64,000 bases of DNA from Actinostola sp. cb2023. Taxonomy: Eukaryota; Cnidaria; Anthozoa; Actiniaria; Actinostolidae. Numbering within the stretch: the first letter of the stretch is position 1; every line of letters begins with the position of its first letter. The stretch is taken from the NCBI GenBank assembly GCA_033675265.1, contig JAUJYZ010000398.1, positions 59,778-123,777 of the forward strand, read 5' to 3'. Under the pieces are notes generated by a model that did no database searches, had not been told where the DNA came from, and saw only the letters and a list, made by a program, of their open reading frames with translations. The position numbers were made by a program, and so were the translations under genes. Shown one piece after another: positions 1 to 11,388 of the stretch.

Positions 1-134
1 TAAAATAACATGTATATAACACGCGCTCTGATTGGCCTAGAAGCTCCCAAAAACAGTGTTTGTAAAAGTGAATATAAACATGGTTTTCGTGACTTTGAAA
101 GACCTTTGGTTTTGAGGTCTTTGTGCTATCCAAA

Positions 135-1720
135 ATGGCATCTAACTTTACTGAGCCCGAAGAAACTCCTGACTTTGACGTCGGTTTTGACTTCCTCGAT
201 GAAAGAAAAGAAAATATACATGATAATGAAAAAAATGTCAATGAAACCACAGTTTCAAAAAAGGCAAGGTTTGCCGAGCTTGAAACAAAAGACCTCGACG
301 ACATTGTTGCCAGTGCTCCATGCCAAAGCACTAAGTACGCTACGAAGTGGGGAATTTCTGTTTTTAAAGGTAAACATTCATTAAAGTCAAAAGCCGATAG
401 TAACACGTGAAGTAAAAAATAGGAATACTTTCATTCACACGAAAATTTGAATTATTTTTACTGTTTATAATCTTTTGTCAAACTTTTTTACGCCGTTTCG
501 GCGTTTGTTTCTCATTCACACATTCAAACTCATTTTTGTGTTTCAAGTATCAAAACAAACTAAACAAAAGGAATAATACGCAGAACACAGAATGACATAA
601 TAATAAAAATATATAAATATTCCAATTTTTACTTTCAGAATGGCATGAAGAGAGAAAAATTGAGACAAAGATAGAGGATATGGAGACTGCGAAAGTTTTA
701 CGCAGAAGTACGAAGCCGAGATGGTAATAACTACAGCCGTGCTGCACTTTTGGGTTTTCGTTATGCCATAGAGGTTTCTCAATGGTCCTCCGTTGAATAA
801 AGGCCTCAAGTTCTCCAAAAACCCCTTGTTTTACCAGTCTAACAAAATGTTAGATGCAAAAATAAAGCAACTAAAGCGAGAAGGGAACGAAAATACCCAA
901 CACAAGCCAGCTATCGAAAACCAAGACCTACTCAAGCTAAAATCAGGTTCTACACTCTTACATTCCAGTCCTCTTGGACTTTTACGAAATGTGTGGTTTC
1001 ACACTTCACTCTACTGGTGTCGTAGAGGTCGAGAAGGCCAGAGGGGTTTGAAGAAATCAAGCTTTAGTTTCCAAACAGATGTCAAAGCAATCGCCGTTTT
1101 GCTACTATGACTCACGAAGAGTCAACAAAGAACCATCCTGGAGGACTGAGGACTTGACGATATCCAGAGTTATGAAAAGCTTGCCAGAATGTACGAGACA
1201 TCCTCTCCCAGCGATGGTTATACAGCTCTGAAAACATATTTGTCAAAGCTAAATCCAAGTTGTGAGGCTTTTTACCAATATCCAAAGAGGAATTGGCAAC
1301 CCGAAGTCGAAGACACTGTTTGGTATGAAAACCGGCCGCTAGGAGTCAACAAGCTGGCCGCAATGATGAAAGAAATCAGTTCAGAATCAGAGTTGTCCCG
1401 AATCTATACCAACCATTCGGTAAGATCAACTGCTATCACGCTTTGGTCTGATGCTGGTTTACCAGATCGTCAAATTATGGCCATCTCAGGTCACCGAAAT
1501 GAGTCGTCAAGTTTGAAATCATACCATAGTCGGCCAAATTCAAGTGGTCTTCAGCAATGTAGTGATATTCTCTCCAATGCACTGGCAGAAAAAAAAAATT
1601 GTTGCTCAGATCTCTCAGACGGCCACTAACACATCAAATCAGAGCCACAAGCACATCGATGTCGGTAGTATGTTTTCTTCATGCACAATTGACATGGTGG
1701 AGATCAATTTCAGCTGTTGA
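135..1720 (+). pseudogene. Crypton-like tyrosine recombinase (DUF3504-type) pseudogene
   Basis: The reading begins at an ATG at 135 with an acidic lead-in (MASNFTEPEE), reaches ATKWGISVFKG and a donor GTAAAC at 370. It resumes after TTTCAG at 639 with EWHEERKIE. At about 690 the frame shifts into FYAEVRSRDGNNYSRAALLG, and near 760 again into RFLNGPPLNKGLKFSKNPLF. The block 1189-1600 holds the recombinase core: YLSKLNPSCEAFYQYPKR, the NHSVRSTA region with its arginine, then the catalytic-end signature GHRNESSSLKSYH with the His-Arg pair and the tyrosine. After an A-run near 1591 the frame shifts once more into MFSSCTIDMVEINF, a usual C-terminal motif, ending at 1718-1720. The family is known from Crypton transposons and the related KIAA1958/ZMYM-type host genes. 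At least three frameshifts make this copy dead. An alternative is a degraded domesticated paralogue rather than a transposon. Confidence 0.7.
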
Positions 1721-2719
1721 AAAATCATGTTTTGCTCGCTTTGAGTTTGACTTTCTTTCCATGTGCTATTGACAGTTGTATCCAAAACTTTTCAATAATC
1801 CAAGCAGTTTGCTGAACATTTTGGTTATCTTGCTTTATAATTGATGCTTTTCTGTTCCTTTAGAACAGCTATTTAGAAAATATTGTATGGATTATTTGAT
1901 TTTACGACGAAAATGTTTTGACAAACTCACTAGTTTTGCAAAAATGTAAGAGATATTTTGATTGGTTGAGCGATTGAGTTTGACGATGTAGTGAGATTTT
2001 GGAAAATGATCCAGCATCGCAACCAATAAAATATTTCACTTTCAGCGGTGTTAGTTATTTTATAAAAGCAATACAACACATTTTCCGTGTTTATATTCAC
2101 TTTTACAAACACTTGGGATGTTGGGACAACACTCGAAAAAGTTTGAAAATCACGAGCCTCTGGAAAATGTGTTGTATTGCTTAAATTAGATCGATTACAC
2201 TCGAATTTTGGGCACTACAGTATATTTAATTTCTGCTTGAATTCATCTAGTCTCCTATGCACCCGTTCTTAGTTTCAGGATCCCTGTGCTCCCTCTCCAC
2301 AATCGGCTGCTTTCTTTTGAACTACATTCCTTTCCAGGATCTGACCAATAAGAGTTTGGTTCTCATATCCTGAAACCGTTCGCGCCAAATTTTCTAGCCA
2401 ATTAGAGTCCGTGTTAGAAATTCAAGACTCTGACGTTTCAACTTCAGCGTCACTAGTTGAAAGATTGGTCACAGACGCAAGGCTAGCTGAGTGTTTGTTG
2501 TTGACTAAAGAGTAAAGATTGCTCCTCTAATTCCACTACGAGGCAGAAAGAAACATATTATTGTATAGAAGAGAGCTATTTTCGTGAAAGTGGGCATTGC
2601 ATAGGCTTCAAAAAGTAATTTGGTAAATCACGAGACCATTTAACCGCCCAGTTTGTTTATTATATCACAGAGGTCAGCAAAGATGTCATCACATTTCAAA
2701 TCCTACTCTCACGCTGATT
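1721..2719. other. no gene recognised; one inverted-repeat hairpin
   Basis: I see no coding segment with splice support here. A perfect 21-bp inverted repeat lies at about 2067-2087 (AAGCAATACAACACATTTTC) and 2162-2182, with a ~75-bp loop, typical of a short non-autonomous element end pair. The rest is unremarkable AT-rich sequence. Confidence 0.5.
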
Positions 2720-2886
2720 GTTTTTTTGTTTGTTTGTTTTTTTTTTTTTTTTTTTTAAATTATTATCACAGTATGTATTGTACATTTGATAATATTGATA
2801 TAAATAAAGAGTATAGTGATTTTTTTAACATATTACTCTACAAATACAATTACATTTAGAAGGTAACAAAACAAAACAAAACAAAA
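2720..2886. repeat. T-rich and (CAAAA)n low-complexity tract
   Basis: The tract contains TTTGTTTG runs, an uninterrupted T-run at about 2738-2756, and at 2863-2886 a short (CAAAA)n stretch. An open frame crosses it but is only homopolymer translation. Confidence 0.7.
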
Positions 2887-3277
2887 TAGAGTGGTATGTA
2901 ACAACCAGCTTAAATTATGTGCTTGTACAAGGACTTCCAGTATAAACTAAATAAACACTAAATGTACTGGCACATATGTTGCAGTGATAAAATTTAGTTA
3001 TATAATTATTTTGTGGGGCATTATGCACTTGTAATAAAGTATGCATCAGTTTGTGTGTCTGTCTAAGAATTGTTTTAAATCTCAGCGAATTAATCAGAAA
3101 TGCATAATAATTACTTACGGCATTAAACGCGACGACCATCTCGTGTAAAGATCAATCTCGCAATATTTCGTGCCAGCGTCTCCCACAACGAAGAAGAAGA
3201 AGTCTAACCAAGATGTAAGTGTTGGAATCCCCGGTAAGTTTTGATTCGATAGATTTCAGTTTTTCGTGTTCACGGTA

Positions 3278-3372
3278 TCTAGCCTCCTCCGCAGGCTACT
3301 TTATCGGAATGGAAGTTTATCGGAATTGGAACCGGCCCCAAACCCCAAGGAGTTGCCTGCGGAGGAGGCTAG
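3278..3372. repeat. GC-rich inverted-repeat hairpin
   Basis: TCTAGCCTCCTCCGCAGGC at 3278-3296 is mirrored by GCCTGCGGAGGAGGCTAG at 3355-3372, with a ~58-bp loop that repeats TTATCGGAAT. It is far more GC-rich than its surroundings. No other element ends were found around it. Confidence 0.7.
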
Positions 3373-4145
3373 GTTAGATCTCAACAAATTCTTGTTGGTT
3401 TCTTTCAAGAGATGAAAGCAGATTAGATTTTTTACATGCCAGTAAAGTTAATTTTTCTCGACTTTGCGATGTCAACTTATTTATGCAAATCTCCTTTTCG
3501 CTGTGCACTCATGCATGACTCCAAAGTTGTGATTCCTAGTTTGGTAATCCAAGTCTTTTTACAATGAAAAGGATCTTAGAGAATTAAATGATTGTGTATG
3601 ATTTTCTTTCTTTCTTTCTTTAATTTTTCTTTTCTTTTGAGCGATCAAGACAGTACGGCGGTAGTTACTTTTGATGTCCAGTAATTTGTGTGCTAATTAA
3701 TAAAAAAAAAATTATTGCCGGGATATTATTGCCGGGATATTATTAGGCGTGGACCAACATTTGATAGAAAGCTAAATAAAAGTATCGTAATATTCACAAA
3801 TCAAATTAAAAACAAAACAAAGCAATTTTACACTGTAAAGACTATAAACCTATCGCATTTTGAAACTAGTCGTAAGAAAATGTCATCTACCGTTTTTTTT
3901 GCCTTATAATTTCAATGCAAAACTTATTATTTATTACGTATTTGATGAAAACATAAAAAGTGTATTTGGTTACTGAATATTTATCATATAGCATGTTCTC
4001 AATACGTTTGTTGTGTGTGTGCTTTATTATTAATTTTTTGCCACCTGTGATCATATTTTTGCCGCCTGTTCAAAATTCTACTGAGAACCCTGTCATCATA
4101 CATGTGGAATATTACCATTATTTAGGAGGTTCATTTACTTTACAG
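3373..4145. other. no gene recognised upstream of the transposase fragment
   Basis: This stretch should hold the 5' exons of the gene starting at 4146, but I found no exon encoding the expected upstream catalytic region. A possible non-coding first exon ends nearby at about 3209-3214, where CCAAGAT is followed by GTAAGT (an ATG split by the intron). That link is speculative. A (TTTC)n run sits near 3603-3620. Confidence 0.4.
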
Positions 4146-5787
4146 AAATAAGGAAAGTGTTGACAAAGATTTCCCAAGAGAAAGGTTGTGAAGAACTCAA
4201 AGTTTGGATCAAACCATGTGAAAACCACCTCTATTGGAGTGCTATGTCCACGTTTGATGGAAATGGAGAAGTGATATGGGCCAAATTCAAATCGTTTTTG
4301 GCTCACATCATCAACAAGCACACTGACCTAGAGGATCCTCTATTCAACAAGTGTGCACATGGTAATATCCCATACAGAACATGGCTTAAAAGTGGTAAGT
4401 AAATTGAACATGTGTAACAACATGAAAAGTATAGTCTTTGAATGCTTATCCATAACAACTCTATGTTTTATACATTAGATACTGAAGTGTATGAAAAACT
4501 TAACAAGGCACTGACAAATGAAAGTTTACAGAAGGGTATCAAGAAGGCTTCTCCACTATCACAAACCAGTTGTCTGGAAGGATTCCATTCTTGTTTGAAC
4601 CATTTTTCACCTAAAATGATTGCATACTCATATGTTGGAATGTACTGCAGGTATAAAGCTGTAAATATAGAATGGTTATGGATACTAGATTTATTTGACA
4701 ATGTTTCAAAGTATCAGGCATCATTTTCATTTTCGAAACATTGTCTAATAAATCTAGTATTTACATGTATTCATTCTAAACATTATTTTTATAAGTAAAA
4801 TATTGTGATTTTATTTAGCCCATGAAATAATATATAATGGTCAATGTCTAATAATTGTCAAATGAAAATAAAAGAACACAATGGAATTAGACTACCGGTA
4901 ATGTCCATTTCACGGGTTAAATAAAATCACTGTTTCCTTTGCTGCCATTGATTGTTACTAATTAATAATTGTTCAATGCAAATTAATTCCCCAGTCAGGA
5001 ATTCAGGTGTATTATTATCTCTACAGGCATGTCCTTGCTGTAGTGCATTTTAACCTTAATTTGCAAAGAGAAGACAAAGTCAGAGAAGCTGATGGTGTTG
5101 AAAGAGTAAAAGTTGTATACCCAAAGTTTAAGAAAGGTGAGGCTACTGTGAGACAAGTCAGGGTGAAACAAAACTTTGGTGAGCAAACCATAATATATTA
5201 TTAGGAATTAGTTTGAATTCTAATTGGCAGAATTAACTCCCATAAACTACCATACATGCACACAGTCACTACTAATACAGTGTTCTTGTTTTATGTTGTT
5301 CCATATAATAGTTACTATAATTATTTATACTTCAAATTATATTTTTGTGCACAGAATATGTTGATGAAATATACAAGACATTTGTAGCTCTTACAAAAGA
5401 TGAACTTAGGGAAGCATCTGAAAAGCTAAAAGACATGACTCCCAACTCTATGACTTCTGTGTTTCAAGAAAAAGAAACAAAAGAAGATGCTTTAGCAAAG
5501 AGAGCTCACAGGAGGAGCATTGTGATACAGGATGTTCCTCCAACAACTCCAGGTATTATTTTGTTAATAATAATAATGATGATGATGATGTTGTTGATGA
5601 TGGTAATAAGTCAATTAGTCTTCAAGAATTAGAAAGTTATGCATTGTGTTCTGTTTTAGTTGTTCAGGTTGAAGAAGCATCAAGCCAACAGTCTGTCTCT
5701 AAAACAGCAAGGTGCTGTAGAGTTTGTAAGCAACCAATGAAAGGTCACAAGAATGTTCCATTCTGCCCAAAAAATCAAGCAAATTGA
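4146..5787 (+). CDS. Kolobok-like transposase, C-terminal half, five exons
   Basis: Exons 4146-4394, 4479-4650, 5027-5178, 5355-5552 and 5660-5787 join in frame with GTAAGT, GTATAA, GTGAGC and GTATTA donors and AG acceptors, giving about 298 residues and a TGA stop. The first exon starts inside a codon, so the 5' part is missing. Landmarks are QEKGCEELKVWIKPCENHLY followed by a tryptophan (the NHLYW region of the DDE domain), KCAHGNIPYRTW, SQTSCLEGFHSCLNHFSPKM (the E of CLEGFH is the expected last acidic catalytic residue), then CRHVLAVVHFN and YPKFKKGE. A C-terminal knuckle has CRVC, a histidine and a cysteine. The family assignment rests on remembered similarity to Kolobok-type transposases. 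THAP domain and first two catalytic Asp residues were not found. No stops or frameshifts interrupt the five exons. An AATAAA lies at 6136-6141. Confidence 0.62.
4805..4930. mobile_element. MITE in intron 2 of the transposase gene (CCGTGAAA family)
   Basis: GTGATTTTATTTAGCCCATG at the left is mirrored by CACGGGTTAAATAAAATCAC at the right, about 126 bp end to end. The termini resemble those of the MITEs at 13288-13432 and 37313-37619 (AGAGTG plus CCGTGAAA). Confidence 0.65.
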
Positions 5788-6349
5788 CAACGATTAGGAC
5801 TTAATTTGCTGAATTTACCTACTGTAATTTTAATTGCACAATAAGCTGTCTGTTATGTTAGATGCAAAATTTCAGATCATTTATATTCACCCTTATATTT
5901 TAAAAATGTTTGTATATAGATGTTTATTGAAAGCAATATATAGAAATGAATCCTTTTATAATATCCAACATGTTGTAGAATGAGTTTCTCTTTAGTATTC
6001 TTAACCCATGTTTATATAACTTTCACAATCTAGCATTTTGCAATAGAGTGCAAATAATAGCACTAGACAATAGACATAGCACTAGACAATTGTTGGGACC
6101 TCCATGAAAATAATTGTAATGAGTGGAGTATCCTCAATAAATATTATCATTATATTATTATTATTACAATGAGGACTAGATGGGATTTCAAGTCTGTGCA
6201 ATTAAGAAGCTTAAATATTACCAAGATAACATTGTATTTGAAGAATGTCTATAATAATTAGTTTTTATAACTAGCTTTCACAAAATGCAGTCAATTTCAA
6301 AATTAATATTTCATCTGTTTAGTCATGGAAGCAAGACGAAGCAAACAAA
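5788..6349. other. intergenic region between the convergent genes
   Basis: This stretch holds the likely 3' UTRs of both convergent genes, an AATAAA at 6136-6141 for the + strand gene and an (ATT)n-like run near 6145-6170. Nothing else was recognised. Confidence 0.5.
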
Positions 6350-7602
6350 CTACATTTCCTCCTCCATTTCAAATCCAGTAAATCCTTCGTCACTTCTGTT
6401 GACAAATGTTACTCTGATAGCTGAATATCCACATGCTGGTAAAGGATATCTCTTCTTGCCAAGAAAACCGTAAACCATTCTAGAAAACTCCCTGTATGCT
6501 ACACTGCGAAGGAAACTGAAAGTAGACATGCAGAAACAGTGTTAGGATGACAATAAAAACAGTCATGCCGAGCATCTAATACCCCGTTCACACCAAGGCT
6601 TAAACATGGTTTAAGGTGGTTTAACTAAACAGGTTTAGAAAATTATCTACAGACGCCATGAAACTTTTGGTACAAAACTGCTGGTAAACTGTCCTTTATG
6701 TTGCACAGTATAAATTCCAAGTACTGTAGTTTGATTCTTGTGAAATTAGATGCCCTCGAATTAGAGAAGCGAGAAAAACTCAGTTTAACTAAACAAGGTT
6801 TGGTGTGAATGGGGTATAACTTAGATAGATATACTCCTATAAAGGTAGCTTTACACGCTAAGTATTAGGAGATTAATATGGCTAACTAGATATGATTACA
6901 TAATGTACTATTTATAGTATCAACTTACCTTTCCTCGGATCCCGTTTGCTTATATGCTTTCTTGCTTCTTGTTCTATACTTATCAGCAGCTAACCTCAAG
7001 CTCCATTTCTGCAGACATACGGCATTAAATCCAGGATGCTGAGTAATACAAATTGGCACAGTTCCGTCATCAAAATCCTGAAGAACAAGATCGCTTTCCA
7101 ATGATTCTACACAACCATCCAATTCGCTACAACAGTAACACTCGCTTAGATTCTGAAGATCTCTTGTAACGCAATGTCCGCATTTACACCTAGGGATGTA
7201 AAATTTCTAGTTATTTTCTAGTAAGACTTATATTTCTCGACAACAAGCAATTATACAAGCTCTCGATCGAACGGTACCGATCGAATATGTAGCTTACCAT
7301 TCACTAGTTGGTGTTGTACCGTCGAGTCTCCTCGTAAGATTTTCCTCTAGCTCTTCTGTTTCTTTTTCTTGTCTGTTGTACTCTGCTATCCATTCTTCGC
7401 CAGCTAATGGCTCATCACTGTACGCAAACGCATCTAAATTTGTTGTATCATTATTATCTTCACTCGTGGTTTCACTTTCTCTTTGGCTTTGCACGGTGTT
7501 GTTGTTTATCGTGTGAATGATATCTTCGATTTCTAACTCGAATTCGCTGTCTGTGTACTCAGAATTGTTAGAAGATTCAAGGCTTGACTCTGAAGAAGAC
7601 AT
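6350..7602 (-). CDS. P2X7 intracellular (ballast-type) domain protein, three exons
   Basis: Minus-strand exons 7602-7298, 7189-6929 and 6515-6350 splice with GTAAGC and GTAAGT donors and phase-consistent AG acceptors, giving about 243 residues. Exon 1 starts at an ATG with a Ser/Glu-rich acidic leader (MSSSESSLESS) and ends in EW. Exon 2 completes the tryptophan and gives CKCGHC, then ECYCCSELDGC, then ICITQHPGFNAVCLQKWSL. Exon 3 gives SVAYREFSRMVYGFLGKK and YPLPACGYSAIR, ending at TAG. The WCxCGxC start, the CITxHPGF box, the AYRxF..W/Y-GFLGK box and LPACxxxxIR are the signature of the P2X7 receptor C-terminal zinc/nucleotide-binding domain, found in many invertebrates as a stand-alone protein without a channel. 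No membrane segment is seen. Its role in that form is unknown. The reading frame is intact. Confidence 0.75.
6580..6816. mobile_element. MITE in intron 2 of the P2X7-like gene
   Basis: TACCCCGTTCACACCAA at the left is mirrored by TTGGTGTGAATGGGGTA at the right, with inner partly inverted GTTTAACTAAAC motifs. The length is about 237 bp. No coding capacity. Confidence 0.65.
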
Positions 7603-8068
7603 TCTCTTCGATTTTTATTTTTACTTGTGTATACTTATCAGCAAAAACTTCAAACGCTTGACCATGAAGCACAAGAAAATGCACATACGTTTCGTGTCTC
7701 CATCAACTCGGTTCCTGGGTAGACGTCACACTCGACCCAGGCCCCTTGATTGATAAACTCGATCATGGGACCGATATTCTCGGATAAAACAGATACACAA
7801 AAAATCAGGAATTGATTGAAATCGATTTTTTTCTTCACAGAAATTCTTTAAAATATAATAACTTTTATTTAAAATCGGAACCAAAATAGGGGTTAGGTGC
7901 ACTTTAAAGAACCACTGAGGATGTAAACAAACCTCTGCCAGTGACCACCCTCTGTCTGCTCTCAACTGTGTACTGCACCAAACAAACAATCCAGTTCTCT
8001 ATAGAAGGAGTGCTCGTATTTGGAAGAAGTTTTTAAAAAAATGAACAGAGGACAGACAGGGCATGCGA
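7603..8068. other. no gene recognised; shared 5' flank
   Basis: This stretch contains the presumed promoter side of the minus-strand P2X7-like gene and the decayed 5' end of the Merlin-like remnant. I found no clear element terminus or splice-supported exon. Confidence 0.4.
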
Positions 8069-8476
8069 GTCCAAATTGACGAATCCAAAGTAGGCAAAAG
8101 AAAATATCATCAAGGCCATCATGTTGAACAAGAAACAGTTTTATAGTTGCTGTAGAAGATCGAAGCGAGAAAACTTTATTACCACTGATAAAGAAGTGGA
8201 TTAAACCTGGTTCAATCATCATTTCTGATTTTGCAAGGTTATTCACGTAAAACTGTCAATCATTCTCAAGAATTTACTAATGATGACGGTGATCATACTA
8301 ACAAAATTGAGGGTCACTGGAGACAGAGGAAAGTATCCTTGCCAACTCATGGAAGACAAAAATACCACTACTCAACATCTCTTGCCGAATTCCAGTGGCG
8401 ATATACAAATAGAGACAAAGATTTTTTTTTTCAATTCCTTGAAAATGTTAAATATATCTACAACGTATATGAGTGA
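8069..8476 (+). pseudogene. Merlin-like (IS1595/ISXO2-type) DDE transposase remnant
   Basis: Three conserved blocks in the right order define the family. VQIDESKVGKRKYHQGHH carries the first Asp (8078-8080). VAVEDRSEKTLLPLIKKW then IKPGSIIISDFA carries the second Asp (8227-8229). VNHSQEFTNDDGDHTNKIEG carries the Glu (8309-8311) and is followed by HWRQRKVSLPTHG and YSTSLAEFQWR. The first and third blocks share a frame, but the middle block is in another and a TAG falls after the first, so this copy cannot encode an active enzyme. The N-terminal region is too decayed to read. IS1595-like DDE enzymes in animals are the Merlin superfamily. Confidence 0.7.
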
Positions 8477-8550
8477 GAAACGGAGAGCTACGAAGTCAGT
8501 ATAAAAACATATAATTAAAACATTTAAGCTCAATATTAGTCTATGCATTA

Positions 8551-8957
8551 TACACCTATTTCAAAAATCGTTGTCGCAGCCGAAGCAACAGTCAACACTC
8601 CAAGACTGCAAAGGATTTTGGTAATTTTTCTAGTCATTAATTTATTCAGAGAATATTTTGGTTGCATGCATTTGTGACATGTTATCATGGCAAGCTGAAG
8701 TGGTAGGTCAGGTGTCAAACCGAATATTTCGGAAAGTACTAGTACTACAAACGTGCTGTTGCAGTTGAACAAGAGCAGGCATCAAAAAAACCACGCTTCC
8801 AAACAGTTAATGAGCTGAAAAACTACATTCATGAAAACTATTTACAATGACCACAACTGAATAAATTAATTACAAGGAAAATTACTGAAATCCTTTGCAA
8901 TCTTGGAGTGTTGACTGTTGCTTCGGCTGCGACAACGATTTCTGAAATAGTTGTATA
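8551..8957. mobile_element. MITE with CACCTATTT termini (copy 1)
   Basis: The ~80-bp left arm (8551-8627, TACACCTATTTCAAAAATCG...) is mirrored with a few mismatches by 8877-8957. Both arms contain TTGTCGCAGCCGAAGCAAC. The ~250-bp interior is non-coding. The outer ~25 bp are shared with the elements at 25116, 42443 and 59564, which have different interiors. Confidence 0.8.
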
Positions 8958-9288
8958 AATATATGTATAAACGTAGCCAACGTAGCCACATAGCCGCCTG
9001 TCGTAGAAAACACAAAACCTTGTAGCCAGTAGCCAGGGTACGTAGCCAGTAGCTACAACCCTTACATTTTAGTGGCCAGGTATTCTGAAGTTGTACCAAA
9101 TGAACGATGGACTCAGAATTCCGGATCTTCGAAATTCATTACCGGTAGTTATAAATTGATTTTACAAAAAACACTTGCAACAAAGCACAAATACAACTCC
9201 AAGTCCTAACTACGACTCTTCAGTTTTTATTGCAAATTGTGCGAAGAATTGACTAATTCACATTTACATGAACTGATCAAAAGAATTA

Positions 9289-10657
9289 CAGTCATTTCGC
9301 CCACGGACCATTTCGCCCACGCCAACTCGCCCACGCAAAAAATTACTTTAAAAAGCCGTTCAAAATGTATCTTAAGCTTTAATTAAAGCAGTTCATGATT
9401 ATTTGATCAATATAAAACTTACTTCATACTTAATTCTTACAAAGAATAAGTTTATATTTTGCTTCCAAATCCAACTCGTCGCGCCAACTCGCCCACGGCC
9501 ACTATGGTGTTCAATCCCCGCCAAAAATCGAAGTTCACATCACAACATTCAACTTGACAATTCAACGTTCAACTTGACACATAAACATCGGACTTACCGA
9601 AGATCAACATTGCATTTAAGAAGTTATGTTTCTACTTTACTCGTCAACATTGGTTTTTAGCTATCAACTTTGCATGTCGAAGTTGGGGGCTTTCTCAGTA
9701 TAACTCTAAACACAACATTTATTCAGTAGCAATGATCGATAACAAGAGATATGTTACGTTAATCTTTAGTTTAACTGAACTCAGAGAAGCGATTCAAGCG
9801 TGGGCGAAATGGAGTATCGAACGGTAACTAGAAGCGACGATCGTTTGATTGGATCCGATCGTTCCAATAAACTCAGTTCATGACCGATACTCCATTATAT
9901 ACATTGATGATTGATATAAAAGTATAAACGAATCCGTATAAACAACGTCAAACTACAACGCATTCATAACGATAACTTTGATGGTTTCGGTTTGTTTACG
10001 GTTTTTGTTTACGCTAAAGTTCCGGTTGTTGCTATAGGTACGCTTTATGTTTTTTGGGAGATTTCACAAGAAAAAACCTTCCAATGATCAAAATGAACTC
10101 ACAAGAATCCACTCACAATCATATCAGTGGAACTTAAGTTTCCCTGCGAGTAGTCAGGTTTTTTTCTAGGGTAAACGTGAGCTTCATGCAGTGTGATATC
10201 ATATACTTTATATTTCAAGTTTTCTAAGCTGAACACAGTTATAACACACAGTTATTACAACTGACTTTATTAGAAAAACAACATAGCGAGCACTAGTATA
10301 TACATCATACTCTTCTTACTATGAAGCTATTAAAGTTTCACTAATGTTTACTGCGCTTTTCGGTTGAGCTTGAGCAAAATAACCAATCAGCGTTATCTAG
10401 ATAACAACAAGTGAATTCTAACTTGACAACGCGAAGTTAATTATGACGTGCAAACTATGATTTTACATTCGAAAAATAATTGATAAAACTAGATGCGTTC
10501 CAAGCTCAACCGAAAAGCACAGTATTAGTCTACAAGGTGGACCTTTGAGATACGCATGACTCGTATGACCTTTGATACGCATGACCGTACGACTGATGAA
10601 TATTTTTTTGCGTGGGCGAGTTGGCGTGGGCGAAATGGTCCGTGGGCGAAATGACTG
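9289..10657. mobile_element. 1.37-kb element with TTCGCCCACG terminal inverted repeats
   Basis: The left terminus starts CAGTCATTTCGCCCACGGAC and continues with two more CGCCCACG repeats and an A-run. The right end (about 10604-10657) is its near-perfect inverse over ~54 bp. Extra partial motifs (GCCAACTCGCCCACGG near 9483, GTGGGCGAAATGG near 9802) lie inside. No transposase reading frame was found, so it is non-autonomous. GATCAAAAGAAT occurs just outside both ends (9275-9286 and 10664-10675). Confidence 0.8.
10346..10535. repeat. inner inverted repeat with CTTTTCGGTTGAGCTTG arms
   Basis: ACTAATGTTTACTGCGCTTT (followed by TCGGTTGAGCTTG) at about 10340-10372 is mirrored imperfectly by CAAGCTCAACCGAAAAGCAC (then AGTATTAGT) near 10501-10530. 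It may be a small MITE nested in the 9289-10657 element. The boundaries are approximate. Confidence 0.4.
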
Positions 10658-11388
10658 GATACCGATCAAAAGAATCCGATGAAAATATAAGCTTACACAA
10701 ATTATACATCTCTCATCACAGATTATAAGTTTCGAAATTGAAAGTTTACTATATTCACAAGAAGTGTCATTAAAACAACTAAAACTATAAAGACTTACTA
10801 TGAAAGATGAACATCCTGTTCCTGAGCGGGAATGTCACACCTCTGGCTCTGTTGTTCGAGTTCGAACTTTGCATCTCAATGCGAAAACCGTCGCCCGTAG
10901 GTTATTGCCAAAGACTGAATAGTCTTCGGTAGTCAGGCCTGTTATGAAAAATACAAAGAAATCTTATTGAAAACTTCAAAATCGTCCAGCAATTGGAAGC
11001 CAACACACAGCACGAACGAGGTTTGCCGTTTGCCGCCCAATTTTATAAACGGCTTCAAAAATCACTGAATGACTCGGCTCGAGGCACTCAAAATAGCATT
11101 ATTGTCGTAGAAAGATAAGACTAACGAAGCTAAAGATACTTACTGGCATGATTTTGGAAGTAGAAAGGATAGAATTCTACTGAAAGAACTCTTTTTAAAC
11201 CTTCCCAGTTCGTTGACAAACACAAAATGGCCGCCTACAAGAACCACGCTTTACTTATTACCATAAATGCATTGCGGGATTTCTCGTCACTACTCCTCCG
11301 ACAGACATATAGCACAGGAAGCCCAACACACGAGCGCGTTTGATTATCAAGCGATAGTGTCTGTACTGTTTTCGTGAAAGTTTACGCC
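10658..11388. other. CG-richer region, possible promoter or untranslated exons
   Basis: About 10840-11350 has more CpG than its surroundings. On the minus strand a segment at 10801-10936 is bounded by an acceptor (TTTTTCATAACAG) and a GTAAGT donor but is closed by stops in the frames checked. Another GTAAGT lies near 11146. These could be 5' UTR exons of an unseen minus-strand gene. No product can be assigned. Confidence 0.25.

Noticed and set aside
3140..3215. First exon with a split ATG (CCAAGAT-GTAAGT) for the transposase gene
   Set aside because: The donor is good, but no linking exon between 3215 and 4146 could be found, so it was not annotated as part of that gene.
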